A DNA stretch of 64,000 nt from positions 1,426,001 to 1,490,000 of the forward strand of contig NZ_CP069163.1 in NCBI RefSeq assembly GCF_018802765.1, read 5' to 3'. The DNA is from Paludibacterium sp. B53371 (GTDB taxonomy: Bacteria; Pseudomonadota; Gammaproteobacteria; Burkholderiales; Chromobacteriaceae). The translations under genes and the position numbers were made by a program. The notes beneath the pieces were generated by a model. That model saw nothing but the letters and a program-made list of their open reading frames with translations. It made no database searches and was not told where the DNA came from. Shown here one piece after another: positions 16,880-26,213 of this stretch. Position 1 is the stretch's first letter. Each line of letters begins with the position of its first letter.

Positions 16880-17677
16880 TCAGGCGCTTTGCGCAGCAGA
16901 GGGGCCGTCCAATCCTTCTTCCACGAGGATGGCCTGGTAGAGCAAATCGAATGTGGCGCTGGAGACCTTGAACAAGCCCTGATAGGGGTGGGTCAGTTCC
17001 AGGATGAGAAAATCGGCGCTGGCAATGGCGATCGAGCCCAGGAACAAGAAAAAAATCTCGAATCCGCTGGCGCTGCCGAGTATGCCGTAGATAAAAAACA
17101 GCAGGCATGCCCAGCCAAACACAATGGCCAGCAGTAGTGACGGCACCTGATTGGAGATGTTTCTGATGATGTTGGTGTGGGTGGCCAGGTATTGATTGGT
17201 GTATTGCCGCATGGCATTGACGTCATCCTGGCTGACGCCTTCAAGTCGGTGGAAAGCACTGCCGATATTGATCATGGCCTCTGCATCTTCTTGCAGAATG
17301 TCGTAACTGATGTCTTTCGGGCCGGCCTGGCTGCGCTCCGGCCAGTAGGTTTTCAACACCCGGTCGATGGACGCCAATAATTGTTTGCGCAGGTGGCGGG
17401 TATCGTCCTGGTAGAGCTTCAGGATCAGATCCATATTGGCCACGGCCACGGCCATGCTGTTGAAGTCGGACTGCTGATTGTTGAATGTGGAATATGAAGA
17501 TGAAATCAGCAGACCAAGCACAATGGCGAATAATGTCCCGATGAGAGAGGAGATCATCTTGATCAACTCTCCCGAGTGGCTGACATAAAACGGGTAGCTG
17601 TCATGGATGAACTCGCCGGCCATCGCCAGGGTGAACGTTAAGATGGCGATCAACCCGCAGTGGACAAATATTTTCAT
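16880..17677 (-). CDS. DUF4239-like membrane protein (bestrophin-like)
   Basis: A 265-residue inner-membrane protein with two pairs of hydrophobic helices: residues about 6-22 and 41-60, then about 180-205 and 207-228. The motif SLIGTLFAIVLGLLISSSYSTFNNQQSDFNSMA is typical of the DUF4239/bestrophin-like group, whose members have no settled function; an anion-channel role is only suggested by fold. The soluble middle part is helical. The 27-bp inverted repeat follows its stop. It is transcribed alone. Confidence 0.7.
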   Translation of the reverse strand: MKIFVHCGLIAILTFTLAMAGEFIHDSYPFYVSHSGELIKMISSLIGTLFAIVLGLLISSSYSTFNNQQSDFNSMAVAVANMDLILKLYQDDTRHLRKQLLASIDRVLKTYWPERSQAGPKDISYDILQEDAEAMINIGSAFHRLEGVSQDDVNAMRQYTNQYLATHTNIIRNISNQVPSLLLAIVFGWACLLFFIYGILGSASGFEIFFLFLGSIAIASADFLILELTHPYQGLFKVSSATFDLLYQAILVEEGLDGPSAAQSA

Positions 17678-17824
17678 TTTCGTGATGGCCTTGCCATGGT
17701 GTGGATTCGGTCGCGTGCCGGTTCGGACAGGCCTGCCGGCGGAAGCGCTTACGATAGCCAGAATCTTTGCTGCATGCTAGTGGTATACCCATTGTCTTTG
17801 AGGCCTGGTCCGGCGCAAACCACC

Positions 17825-19048
17825 CTAGTTAACCCAGATCAGGTAGGCGCCCGAGATGATCAGGGTGATCAGGGTGACCGGTATGCCGATGCGGGCATGG
17901 CGCTTCCAGTCGATGTCGATGCCACGTCGGGCGGCGGCATCGACGACGATGATGTTGGCGATGCTGCCGACAATCAGCAGATTGCCGGAGAGCGTGCTGA
18001 CCAGGGCGAGCAGCAGGCCGGCTGTCTCATGGTGGGCAACGGGGAGCAGCAGCATCACGGCGGGCACGTTGGAAACGATATTGGACAGCAGGAAGGTGAC
18101 GGCAAACAGGTGGGCGGGCAGGTCCAGCTGTACCCCGATGGCGGCGAGATGGGCGATGGCGCGCGAGGTGATGCCGGTGCTTTGCAGTGCATGATTGACC
18201 ACGAAAAGGCTCATGAACAGGACGAGCAGCTCCCAGTCCACCAGGCCCAGCATCTTGCGTGAGTGCAGCTTGCGGCTCATCAGCAGCAGGCCCGCGCCGA
18301 TGAGTGCCATGTGCTCCCGCGGGCCGGGCACAAACAGAAACGCCAGCAGCAGTGCGCCGGCCACCAGCAGTCCCTTGCCGGTCTGCCAGGCGCTGAATGG
18401 CGTGGCCTCGTCGGTGGTCGTCCGCGCGGCGGCGGGCTGTGTCTCGTGCCAGCGCCCGTGGGTTTGCCAGACGATCAGTCCCCAGCTGGCGAGCAGCCCC
18501 AGTGCGACCGGCAAGATGGCGCCGAGGAAATACCCTGAGAAGGAAAGACGCAGTGTTTGGCCCACCAGCATGTTTTGCGGGTTGCCAATCAAGGTGGCGG
18601 CGGAGCCGATGTTGGCGGCACAGGCCAGCGCCAGCAGGAAGGGAATCGGTGCCAGCCGGCGTTTTCTGCAGGCGTCTATCAGGACCGGTGCGACGGCCAG
18701 GCAGACGATATCGTTGCTGAAGACGGCGGACAGGGCGGCGGTGACCACAATCAGTACGGCCAGCAGCCGCGGCGGGGAGAGTGACAGGCCCGCCAGCTTG
18801 TGCGGTATCCAGTCATAGAAGCCGCCCAGGCGCATCTGTGCCGAAATCACCATGAAGGAAAACAGCAAAATCATGGTGGGGAGGTGGATGGATTGCACCG
18901 CCTGCTCCGGGCTCAGCGCATCGACACCGATCAGCGCGACTGCCCCAAGCAGCGCCACCCCGGTCCGGTCGAGCTGCAAAAAGGGCAGGCCGCCCAGGAT
19001 CATGCCGAGGTAGACGATAAAAAAAATGATGAGGATGGTGGTGGTCAT
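17825..19048 (-). CDS. ArsB/NhaD-type ion transporter (SLC13-like permease)
   Basis: A 407-residue inner-membrane permease with about 11 helices. The conserved SNDIVCLAVAPVLIDACRKR and ANIGSAATLIGNPQNMLVG stretch, and its second-half counterpart LLSNIVSNVPAVMLLL, mark the ion-transporter superfamily (ArsB, NhaD, SLC13). The ion is not certain; arsenite, sodium or dicarboxylate are all known in relatives. No ars genes are near. The start at 19048 (MTTTILII) begins directly at the first helix, and the longer frame to 19135 has no ribosome site. Confidence 0.8.
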   Translation of the reverse strand: MTTTILIIFFIVYLGMILGGLPFLQLDRTGVALLGAVALIGVDALSPEQAVQSIHLPTMILLFSFMVISAQMRLGGFYDWIPHKLAGLSLSPPRLLAVLIVVTAALSAVFSNDIVCLAVAPVLIDACRKRRLAPIPFLLALACAANIGSAATLIGNPQNMLVGQTLRLSFSGYFLGAILPVALGLLASWGLIVWQTHGRWHETQPAAARTTTDEATPFSAWQTGKGLLVAGALLLAFLFVPGPREHMALIGAGLLLMSRKLHSRKMLGLVDWELLVLFMSLFVVNHALQSTGITSRAIAHLAAIGVQLDLPAHLFAVTFLLSNIVSNVPAVMLLLPVAHHETAGLLLALVSTLSGNLLIVGSIANIIVVDAAARRGIDIDWKRHARIGIPVTLITLIISGAYLIWVN

Positions 19049-19173
19049 GGTGGGCTGGCCGTTCGCGCCCTGCCTGTGGTGCGGCAAGCGGGGGCTGTCT
19101 CTGGCGCTGCAATGAAGTTGCGCCATTTTAACCAATCCGGACGGTCTCCGGGCCAGACATCGCCCACAGAAAG

Positions 19174-19196
19174 CAAAACCCGCATTGGCGGGCTTT
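19174..19196 (-). terminator. Terminator of the 19205 gene
   Basis: On the minus strand AGCCCGCCAATGCGGGTTTT forms a short GC stem followed by T residues, directly after the stop at 19205. Confidence 0.75.
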
Positions 19197-19204
19197 GTCG
19201 TGTC

Positions 19205-19786
19205 TCAGGCCGGGTTGGCGTTCATGCGTTCGCGCAGGCGCTTGCGGTGTTCCGGGTACCAGGTGCTCATCACCATGGCCAGGACCAGCAGGGTGTAGTT
19301 CAGGGTGGAGTAGGCCCAGGATGGCATCATCGGATGCACGCTCTGTTGCCATGACAACAAGGCGCACAGGGTAAAGACCACCCCCCACATGCTGCTGAGC
19401 AGGTAATTGATACGCAGGAACTGCGGGTTCTGCCACATTTCCGGGCTGGTGCCCTCGCGCGCATAGGCCAGGGTGAATGGGTTTTTGCAGGCAATGCCGA
19501 TCCAGGTGCCCAGCGCCAGTGAGCCATTGGCCAGGGCGCCCATGTAGCGCACGCTCCAGAAGTCATTCAGGAACACCACAAACACCACGCAATAGCAGAA
19601 GAAGGCAATGCTCACCCACATGATCACCCCGCGGTTCAGGCGCAGCAGTGCCATGAGCACAGTCAGCACCGCCGCGACGATGATCCCGGCCTTCAGCCGG
19701 AACAGCGAGTCCTGGGCGATCAGCAGGAAGGCGATCCAGGGGGCAAAGCTGAACAACATTTTCAGAAAGGACTTGAGGGCGGTCAT
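19205..19786 (-). CDS. Integral membrane protein of unknown function
   Basis: A 193-residue protein with about five or six hydrophobic helices spread through the sequence (for example AGIIVAAVLTVLMALL, GVIMWVSIAFFCYCVVFVVF, YSTLNYTLLVLAMVMS). A conserved-looking loop GIACKNPFTLAYAREGTSPEMWQNPQFLRINYLLS sits in the middle. I do not recognise the family. It stands between the permease and nnrS with its own terminator. A short palindrome CGTAT-N5-ATACG (19801-19815) lies just upstream and may be an operator. Confidence 0.72.
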   Translation of the reverse strand: MTALKSFLKMLFSFAPWIAFLLIAQDSLFRLKAGIIVAAVLTVLMALLRLNRGVIMWVSIAFFCYCVVFVVFLNDFWSVRYMGALANGSLALGTWIGIACKNPFTLAYAREGTSPEMWQNPQFLRINYLLSSMWGVVFTLCALLSWQQSVHPMMPSWAYSTLNYTLLVLAMVMSTWYPEHRKRLRERMNANPA

Positions 19787-19947
19787 AGGGCGTTGATTTC
19801 CGTATGAAATATACGAAGATCATAAAATATATTTTTTACAAATACACGGCTGACGGTCTTTCTGCCGCGGCAGGACATGCCCTTGTTGTGAATATGGTCA
19901 AAACGGCGCAGATGGAGCAAGCCGTCTGGCCTGCGCCAGGCTGAGGG

Positions 19948-21138
19948 TTAGCCCGCTTTGCCATCCACGCGTGCGCTGCCGAGTATCGGGACGTATTTGA
20001 TCAGGTAGAGCAAAAAGCCGCCGCTCCAGAACAGGCCCGCGAGCCAGATTTCTGCCTGATAGGCGCCAGACAGGACAGGCAGGGTGGCCAGCAGGCGGCA
20101 TGCTGCGGCGAGGAAAATGCACAGGTAGGCGAGGTGCTCCAGGGGGCCGGCGCGCAGGGGGCGTCCGGTATGGCCGAGTGCCGTGCGGGTCAGCATGGCG
20201 ATGGTCAGTCCGCCGGTGGCGCCGATGGCCAGCAGGTGAAGGCCGGCCAGTCGGGGCAGGATGTCTGGCGGGGCCAGCGCCAGCAGCGCGATCCCGGCCG
20301 GGATGCACCAGTACCCCCCGTGCAGTACCCACAGCAACGGCGACTTGCGGCAGGCCCAGCTGCCCCAGCCACTGACGCGGTAAGCATGCATCAGCGCCAG
20401 CAGCGCATCGGCCGACGTGATCAGCCATGCCGGCAAGGGCAACAGGTTGCCGAGCAGGATGGTGGCGGTGAGCAGGGGCAGATGACGTTCGAGGGCGGGG
20501 GTATGGCGTTGTGTGATGCCCGGCAGGGCGTTCTTGGTAAAGGACGGAATGATGCGTCCGCCAATCACCACCTCCAGCGTGACAATCAGCATCAGGGCGG
20601 CTTCCATCGGGGTGAATTCGTTGAGTGGCAACCAGCCCAGGTGCGCCAGATAGAAGCTGAGGTTCAACAGCGCCAGTGCGCCCAGCAGCCGCGGGATGAA
20701 TCGGTTGCGGGTGTTGTTGGCGGCGCGCAGGCGGGTGCGGATGACCCAGGCCAGGATGGGCAAAAACAGCAGGTCGGCCAGGGCGGTGAGCACGACCGGG
20801 GCGAACGGCAGCAGCAGGCGTGGTAACAGCCACAGCAGGCAAAGCCCGGCCAGCGCCCGGCCCGTGGGCGTCTCGGCCCCGGTCCAGTTGCGCACCGCGG
20901 TCAGCAGGAAGCCGGCGATCACGGCCACGACGTAGCCGAAGATCATTTCATGCGCATGCCAGGCCATGCCGTTCAGCCCCTGACCGGGGTAGGTGCCGGT
21001 AAAGCGTTGCCACAACCACCAGGGCATGGCGACGGCGGCGAAGAGCGCTGCCAGCAGATAAAAGGGGCGGAAGCCAAGCCGCAGCAGCGGCAGGCGGGTG
21101 TCCGGCGTACCGGGTTCGTCCAGGTGAATTAACATCAT
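19948..21138 (-). CDS. nnrS: NnrS family heme/copper membrane protein
   Basis: A 396-residue membrane protein with about 12 helices, the usual NnrS size. Signature features are LGFRPFYLLAALFAA, NGMAWHAHEMIFGYVVAVIAGFLLTAVRNWTG and GGRIIPSFTKNA, with histidines inside helices as expected for heme/copper binding. Family knowledge: NnrS is expressed in response to NO and limits damage from nitrosative stress. It lies 36 bases downstream of the Hcr-like gene on the same strand, probably in one operon under the FNR/DNR-type site at 22304. ATG at 21138 and 21135 are both possible starts. Confidence 0.92.
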   Translation of the reverse strand: MMLIHLDEPGTPDTRLPLLRLGFRPFYLLAALFAAVAMPWWLWQRFTGTYPGQGLNGMAWHAHEMIFGYVVAVIAGFLLTAVRNWTGAETPTGRALAGLCLLWLLPRLLLPFAPVVLTALADLLFLPILAWVIRTRLRAANNTRNRFIPRLLGALALLNLSFYLAHLGWLPLNEFTPMEAALMLIVTLEVVIGGRIIPSFTKNALPGITQRHTPALERHLPLLTATILLGNLLPLPAWLITSADALLALMHAYRVSGWGSWACRKSPLLWVLHGGYWCIPAGIALLALAPPDILPRLAGLHLLAIGATGGLTIAMLTRTALGHTGRPLRAGPLEHLAYLCIFLAAACRLLATLPVLSGAYQAEIWLAGLFWSGGFLLYLIKYVPILGSARVDGKAG

Positions 21139-21174
21139 GCCTCGCAAATTGGGGGGTACGTGTCCGTCGGTGGC

Positions 21175-22179
21175 TTAAAGCAAGCTGATTTCCAGGTCGC
21201 CATCGACCGTGCAGCAGCAGGCCAGAAGCCAGCCCGCGTCGAGTTCTGCCTGACCCAGGGCGGTCTGGCTGCCCATCTGCCCCTTGCCTGACAGGGCCTT
21301 GACCTTGCAGCTGCCGCAATCGCCCTGACGGCAGGCGGCCATCAGGGGGATGCCGGCTGTTTCCAGTGCCGACATCAGGTTGCCCCCTTTGGGCGTGGTC
21401 ACCAGGTCGCCCCAGGGTTGAATGCGGATCTGGCAGGTCTCTGCCGCCGCCTCGTTCGGGGCGGCGGCCTGCGGGACAAAAAAGGCTTCCTGATGGATTT
21501 GCCTGTCCGCGACGCCCAGTGTCCGCAGCAGGCTTCGGGCGGTGTCCATATAGCTTGTCGAGGCGCAGGTCATCACGGTGCGGCGTGTCAGGTCCGGCAC
21601 CAGCGTTTGCAGCAGTTCGGTGCTGAGGGCGGTGCCGGCCCGGTTGTCCTCCCGGACCAGGATGTGCAGCGACAGCTGCGCCGGATAGCGCTCGGCCAGC
21701 GCTTGCCACTCTTCTCTGAAGATCACGTCACTGGCGCGCCGCACATGGTAGATCACCACCAGATGGCAGTCTGGTGAATGTTTCAGCAGCCAGCGCGTCA
21801 TGGACATGATGGGGGTGACGCCGCTGCCGGCGGCGAGAAACAGATAGGCCTGGCCCTGGGCGTGTTGCGGGGTAAAGCGCCCTTGTGCGCCGGAAACAGA
21901 GAGTGCGTCCCCCGGGCGCAGTGACTGGGTCAGCCAGGTGGAGCCCCGCCCCTCAGGCAGGTGGCGGATGGTCAGTTGCAGGTGCGCCGAGATGCCGGGG
22001 GACGAGGAGAGGGTATAGGCTCTGAGTTGCTGGTGAGGTACCTCAACCAGTACGAATTGCCCGGGCAGGTAATCAAATGGGGTGCTGCTGTGGCAGTTCA
22101 GTGTCCAGACGTCCGGCGTTTCCTGGCGCAGGCTGTGCAGGGTGAGTTGATGCGCAAGTTGCTGGGTGGTGCTTGTCAT
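21175..22179 (-). CDS. Hcr-like NADH oxidoreductase (FAD + 2Fe-2S)
   Basis: A 334-residue flavo-iron-sulfur reductase. Residues about 10-105 form the FAD domain (RAYTLSSSPG), 110-235 the NAD(P) domain (LFLAAGSGVTPIMSM), and about 255-334 a plant-type ferredoxin with CRQGDCGSC and a distal cysteine in LACCCT. This order matches E. coli Hcr, which reduces the hybrid cluster protein, an NO reductase. No hcp gene lies in the window. Position upstream of nnrS supports a role in NO or nitrite stress. Another electron acceptor is possible. Confidence 0.78.
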   Translation of the reverse strand: MTSTTQQLAHQLTLHSLRQETPDVWTLNCHSSTPFDYLPGQFVLVEVPHQQLRAYTLSSSPGISAHLQLTIRHLPEGRGSTWLTQSLRPGDALSVSGAQGRFTPQHAQGQAYLFLAAGSGVTPIMSMTRWLLKHSPDCHLVVIYHVRRASDVIFREEWQALAERYPAQLSLHILVREDNRAGTALSTELLQTLVPDLTRRTVMTCASTSYMDTARSLLRTLGVADRQIHQEAFFVPQAAAPNEAAAETCQIRIQPWGDLVTTPKGGNLMSALETAGIPLMAACRQGDCGSCKVKALSGKGQMGSQTALGQAELDAGWLLACCCTVDGDLEISLL

Positions 22180-22303
22180 GGTGAAGATCGGTCTGGTGGC
22201 GGCGCAACCGTGAGTCGGGCGCGCTTTGGGGTTGTCAGAACGCGCAAAGTGTACGAGGAATTACCCATTGAAAATCCGTCAGCGCCTGGTGTTTTTTAAA
22301 TCC

Positions 22304-22317
22304 TTGACTGCCGTCAA
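22304..22317. promoter_or_regulatory. FNR/DNR-type binding site
   Basis: TTGACTGCCGTCAA is a perfect TTGAC-N4-GTCAA palindrome, one base per half different from the FNR consensus TTGAT-N4-ATCAA and typical of CRP/FNR-family regulators such as FNR, DNR or NnrR. It lies 124 bases from the Hcr-like start and 174 bases from moaA, in the divergent region, so it could serve the hcr-like/nnrS arm, the moaA-nar arm or both. Confidence 0.7.
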
Positions 22318-22491
22318 GCCCCCCGGCGGCACACTGATATGGCGGCAAACCCGCACCTAGTTCTTTCGAACTATCTGTGTCTTCTCCTCTTGTCTGCGCC
22401 TTTGCTGCCGCAAAACACTTACACTAGCGCTAAAGAATGTATCGCGCCGGTGTTGTGCATGCTGGTCGCGTACCAGTATCAGGAGATGGGT

Positions 22492-23487
22492 ATGTCCTCT
22501 ACCGCGATCCCGTCGCTGCTCGATGCTCACGGGCGTCGCATCGACTATGTGCGGCTTTCCGTGACGGATCGGTGCGACTTGCGTTGCCAGTACTGCCTGC
22601 CTAAAGGCTTCGATGGCTATGCCGAACCAGCCGAATGGCTGAGCTTTGAGGAGATCGGCCGTCTGGTCGCCGCCTTTGCGGCGCTGGGGGTTCGTCGTTT
22701 CCGCCTGACGGGGGGTGAGCCGCTGATGCGGGCGCGGCTGGTGTCGCTGGTGTCACAGTTGTCGGTCATTCCCGGTGTGGATGATTTATCTTTGTCCACC
22801 AATGGCACGCGCCTGGCGGCGCAGGCCGCTGCCTTGCGTCAGGCCGGGCTGTCCCGCCTCAATGTCAGTCTGGATACGCTGGACAAGCAATGCATGGAAC
22901 AAGTGACGGGCCGTGACTCGCTGGAGAGTGTCATGGCCGGTTTGCAGGCGGCCAGGGAGGCGGGTTTTGCGCTGATCAAGCTGAATATGGTGCTGATGCG
23001 TTCAGTCAATGCCCATGAAGTCGAGCGCATGGCGGCTTTTTGTTTTGAGCAGGGTTTTGTGCTGCGGGTGATCGAAACCATGCCGATGGGGGATACGGGG
23101 CGGCAGTCCGGTTATATGTCGGTCGAGGAGATTCTGCCGTCACTGGTGCAGCGCTTCGATCTGAAGCCTTCCGCCGTGACGCTGGGCGGCGGGCCGGCGC
23201 GTTACTGGCAAACGGCTGACGGCCGCGGGCAGATCGGCTTCATTACGCCCATCAGTCAGCATTTCTGTGCCACCTGTAACCGTGTGCGTCTCTCGGTCGA
23301 TGGCCAGCTGCATCTTTGCCTTGGGCAGGAAGATCGGGTGGATTTGCGCCAGCCGCTGCGCGATGGCGCCAGTCAGGAGGCGTTGATGACGCTGATCCGC
23401 GAGGCCATGCAGCGCAAGCCGGAACGACATGTTTTCCGCGAGGTGCCGGAGCAGCTGGTGCGTTTCATGTCGCAGACCGGGGGCTAG
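22492..23487 (+). CDS. moaA: GTP 3',8-cyclase MoaA (molybdenum cofactor biosynthesis)
   Basis: A 331-residue radical SAM enzyme that starts molybdenum cofactor synthesis, turning GTP into 3',8-cyclo-GTP together with downstream MoaC. Cys28, Cys32 and Cys35 (CDLRCQYC) bind the SAM cluster; the second cluster uses FCATCNRVRLS...LHLC. The C-terminal Gly-Gly needed for activity is present. The start at 22492 has AGGAG six bases upstream; the frame is open further up but without such a site. It opens the nitrate operon, six bases before narX, supplying cofactor for NarG. Confidence 0.95.
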   Translation: MSSTAIPSLLDAHGRRIDYVRLSVTDRCDLRCQYCLPKGFDGYAEPAEWLSFEEIGRLVAAFAALGVRRFRLTGGEPLMRARLVSLVSQLSVIPGVDDLSLSTNGTRLAAQAAALRQAGLSRLNVSLDTLDKQCMEQVTGRDSLESVMAGLQAAREAGFALIKLNMVLMRSVNAHEVERMAAFCFEQGFVLRVIETMPMGDTGRQSGYMSVEEILPSLVQRFDLKPSAVTLGGGPARYWQTADGRGQIGFITPISQHFCATCNRVRLSVDGQLHLCLGQEDRVDLRQPLRDGASQEALMTLIREAMQRKPERHVFREVPEQLVRFMSQTGG

Positions 23488-23493
23488 CATCGC

Positions 23494-25431
23494 ATGTCGG
23501 CCGATCTGCAACGATTTCCTGCCCGTCGTCTGAGTAGCCGCGTGGTTGGCGCTTTACTCGCTTCGCTGTTGCTGGGGCTGTTGGCTATTGGTGCCACGTT
23601 GTATCTCTCCTGGCAGCTGGAGGGCGGAGCGGCGGCCATCAATGCGGCCGGCAGTCTGCGTAAACAGACCTATCGCCTGGCACTGTCTCTGGAGGAGTAT
23701 GCCGCCAGTCCCTCTGCCGAGTTGGATACACGGGTGAGGGGAGATCTGGCGGTGTTTGACCAGACCCTGACCGTGCTCCGTACGGGGGATCCGGCCAGAC
23801 CGCTCTACCTGCCGCATGATGAGGCAGTCCGTGCCAGCTATCTGCGAGTGGTTGACGAGTACCGACAGACGATTCTGCCTCCTGCACAGAAGGTTCTGGC
23901 CGGGCTTCCTGTTAACCGGGGCGCCCTGCGCCAGGCTTCTGACGATTTTGTTGCGCGTCTGAATGATCTGGTGACGCTGGTGGAGCAATACAACGAGCAG
24001 CGTACGCTGTTGTTGCAGAGTTCCCAGGTCATCCTGATCGTCATGGCCGTCATGGGTTGTTCGGCCCAAATCATTTTGATGTTCTTGCTGGTGTTTCGTC
24101 CGCTGGAGCGTCTGCAGTTCGGCATGCAGCGTATGGCCACCCACGATCTGAGCGTACGTCTGCCGGTTGAAACACGGGACGAATTCGGAGCGCTGGCCGA
24201 AGGCTTTAATCATATGGCAGACAGGCTCTCCGAGTCGTATGCCACTCTGGAGGCGCGGGTCGAAGATAAAACGGCTTTGCTCAATGCACAAAATCGCGAG
24301 CTGTCCCTGCTGTATGGCACGACTGCCTGGCTAAATGAGAAGTTTTCGGCGCAAGAGCTCAGTCAGGGATTCGCCGAGCACTTGCGTGCCTGGTTCCAGG
24401 CGGATGCCTGCAGTGTCCGGGTGACGGATCCGAGCGGCAAGCAGGCGCATCTGATCGCAGCGGACGGGCTTCCTGCCGAATTGATGGAGGCAGAGGTTTG
24501 TCGCCAGCTGGCAGATTGCTACTGTGGCCAGACTGTCCGGCAGGCGTCTGTGGCCATGCAGGATTGCCGCTCTGGGATGCCGGAGCCAGTGCCTGCGCTC
24601 TGTGCCCGGCTGGGGTTTGCTCAGGTTTCCGCTTTCCCGGTTCGTTCGAGGCAGCAGCATGTCGGGCTGCTGACGCTGTTTTTTTCGACGCCTCATCAGT
24701 TCGGGCCTCAGGAAATGCAGTTGCTTGACAGTCTGGGCCATCACTTGGGCAATGCACTGGAAAATCAGCGCCTGGCAGCCAGTGAGCGTGAGCTGGCGGT
24801 CACCCAGGAGCGCAATCTGTTGGCTCAAGGTTTGCATGACAGCATTGCGCAGGGTTTGTCATTTCTGAATCTGCAGGTGCAAATGCTGGAGGATGCGCTG
24901 CGACGCGGACAGCTGGACGAGGCGCGCGAGGTGGTGCCTTTATTGCATGCTGGTGTTCAGGAAAGCTACGACGATGTCCGTGATTTGCTGCACAACTTTC
25001 GCTCCCGTCTGGGGGAGCAGGACCTGCGCAGTGCGCTGGGTGCCACCCTGGATAAGTTCCGTCGTCAGACGGGTATGGCGACCTCTTTTCGTGTGAGTGG
25101 TCACGGTATGCCCTTGCCGGCAGATCTGCAGATTCAGGTGCTGTTCATTTTGCAGGAGGCGCTCTCGAATGTCCGCAAACATGCACATGGCGCCGATCGG
25201 GTCGAGGTGAGTTTCTCAGAGGGTCCCGAGTTATCGCTGGTCGTGGCCGACAATGGCCCGGGGTTTGATCCCGATCAGCTGCAGCATCAGGGGGACGGGC
25301 ATGTCGGCCTGCGCATCATGCGTGAGCGGGCCGGGCGGCTGGGGGCTCGACTGGAGTTTGAAACGCAGCGTGGGGTGATTGTGCGACTGGTCATGCCTGC
25401 ACAGACTGCGCAGGCAGAGGAGACGACATGA
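23494..25431 (+). CDS. narX: Nitrate/nitrite sensor histidine kinase NarX
   Basis: A 645-residue membrane sensor. Helix 1 (about residues 17-38) and helix 2 (about 175-200) flank a periplasmic domain. The nitrate-binding P-box is at residues 48-64 (AINAAGSLRKQTYRLAL). A HAMP linker, a central GAF-like module with the NarX cysteine cluster, and a HisKA_3/HATPase unit follow. The phospho-acceptor is His448 in QGLHDSIAQG. It controls NarL by phosphorylation in response to nitrate and nitrite. Its last codons overlap narL by four bases (ATGA). Confidence 0.95.
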   Translation: MSADLQRFPARRLSSRVVGALLASLLLGLLAIGATLYLSWQLEGGAAAINAAGSLRKQTYRLALSLEEYAASPSAELDTRVRGDLAVFDQTLTVLRTGDPARPLYLPHDEAVRASYLRVVDEYRQTILPPAQKVLAGLPVNRGALRQASDDFVARLNDLVTLVEQYNEQRTLLLQSSQVILIVMAVMGCSAQIILMFLLVFRPLERLQFGMQRMATHDLSVRLPVETRDEFGALAEGFNHMADRLSESYATLEARVEDKTALLNAQNRELSLLYGTTAWLNEKFSAQELSQGFAEHLRAWFQADACSVRVTDPSGKQAHLIAADGLPAELMEAEVCRQLADCYCGQTVRQASVAMQDCRSGMPEPVPALCARLGFAQVSAFPVRSRQQHVGLLTLFFSTPHQFGPQEMQLLDSLGHHLGNALENQRLAASERELAVTQERNLLAQGLHDSIAQGLSFLNLQVQMLEDALRRGQLDEAREVVPLLHAGVQESYDDVRDLLHNFRSRLGEQDLRSALGATLDKFRRQTGMATSFRVSGHGMPLPADLQIQVLFILQEALSNVRKHAHGADRVEVSFSEGPELSLVVADNGPGFDPDQLQHQGDGHVGLRIMRERAGRLGARLEFETQRGVIVRLVMPAQTAQAEETT

Positions 25432-26078
25432 GCAGTGATATCCGCGTTTTGCTGATTGATGACCATACGCTGTTTCGCAGCGGGGTTCGCATGCTGCTTT
25501 CCCGACAGGCAGACATTCAAGTGGTCGGCGAGGCCGCAGATGGCGCTGAGGGGGTCAAGCAGGTGCGTGCCCTGAGTCCGGACGTGGTGTTGCTGGATCT
25601 GAACATGCCCGGGCTGTCGGGGCTGGAGGTGCTGCAGTTGCTGCTGCAGGACATGCCGACACTGGCCGTGCTCATGCTCACGGTTTCCGAGGAAGCCGAT
25701 GATCTGGGGGCGGCCCTGCGGGTCGGAGCGCGAGGCTATTTGCTGAAAAATATCGATGCGGATTATCTGGTCGCGGCAATCCGTCGTGCCCATGCCGGAG
25801 AGGCGGTCATTGCCGAGGGCATGACGGCCAAGCTGGTGCAGCAATTTCGCCAGGCGGGTCATGCACCGGTGGCCGAAGGGGAGAAGGCCAGGTTGACACC
25901 GCGCGAAACGGAAATTCTGACTTGTCTGGCGCATGGCGACAGTAACAAGGTGATTGCACGCAAGCTGGATGTGGCCGAGAGTACGGTCAAGATTCATGTG
26001 CAGAGTATTTTGAAAAAGCTGGGGCTGAGTAGCCGGGTTCAGGCGGCGGTCTATGCTGTCGAGCATGGCCTGAGCTGA
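25428..26078 (+). CDS. narL: Nitrate/nitrite response regulator NarL
   Basis: A 216-residue response regulator. The receiver domain has the acidic pair Asp11-Asp12, phospho-acceptor Asp57 (VLLDLNMPG) and Lys107. The C-terminal LuxR-type helix-turn-helix spans about residues 150-210 (LTPRETEILTCLAHGDSNKVIARKLDVAESTVKIHVQSILKKL). Phosphorylated NarL activates nar and nir genes at TACYNMT heptamers in enterics. It overlaps narX by four bases and is 135 bases upstream of narK. Confidence 0.95.
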   Translation: MSSDIRVLLIDDHTLFRSGVRMLLSRQADIQVVGEAADGAEGVKQVRALSPDVVLLDLNMPGLSGLEVLQLLLQDMPTLAVLMLTVSEEADDLGAALRVGARGYLLKNIDADYLVAAIRRAHAGEAVIAEGMTAKLVQQFRQAGHAPVAEGEKARLTPRETEILTCLAHGDSNKVIARKLDVAESTVKIHVQSILKKLGLSSRVQAAVYAVEHGLS

Positions 26079-26213
26079 GCATCGCCCAATCGGGCTAGTT
26101 CTCCTGCCGCCCCGGCACTGTGCTTGCGGCGAATAGTCTGTCTTCTCCCGACATCCTACTCTCTGTGTTGAATCCTGGCAGATCGCTGCCGGGCCATAAC
26201 CAGGGAGCCTTTC

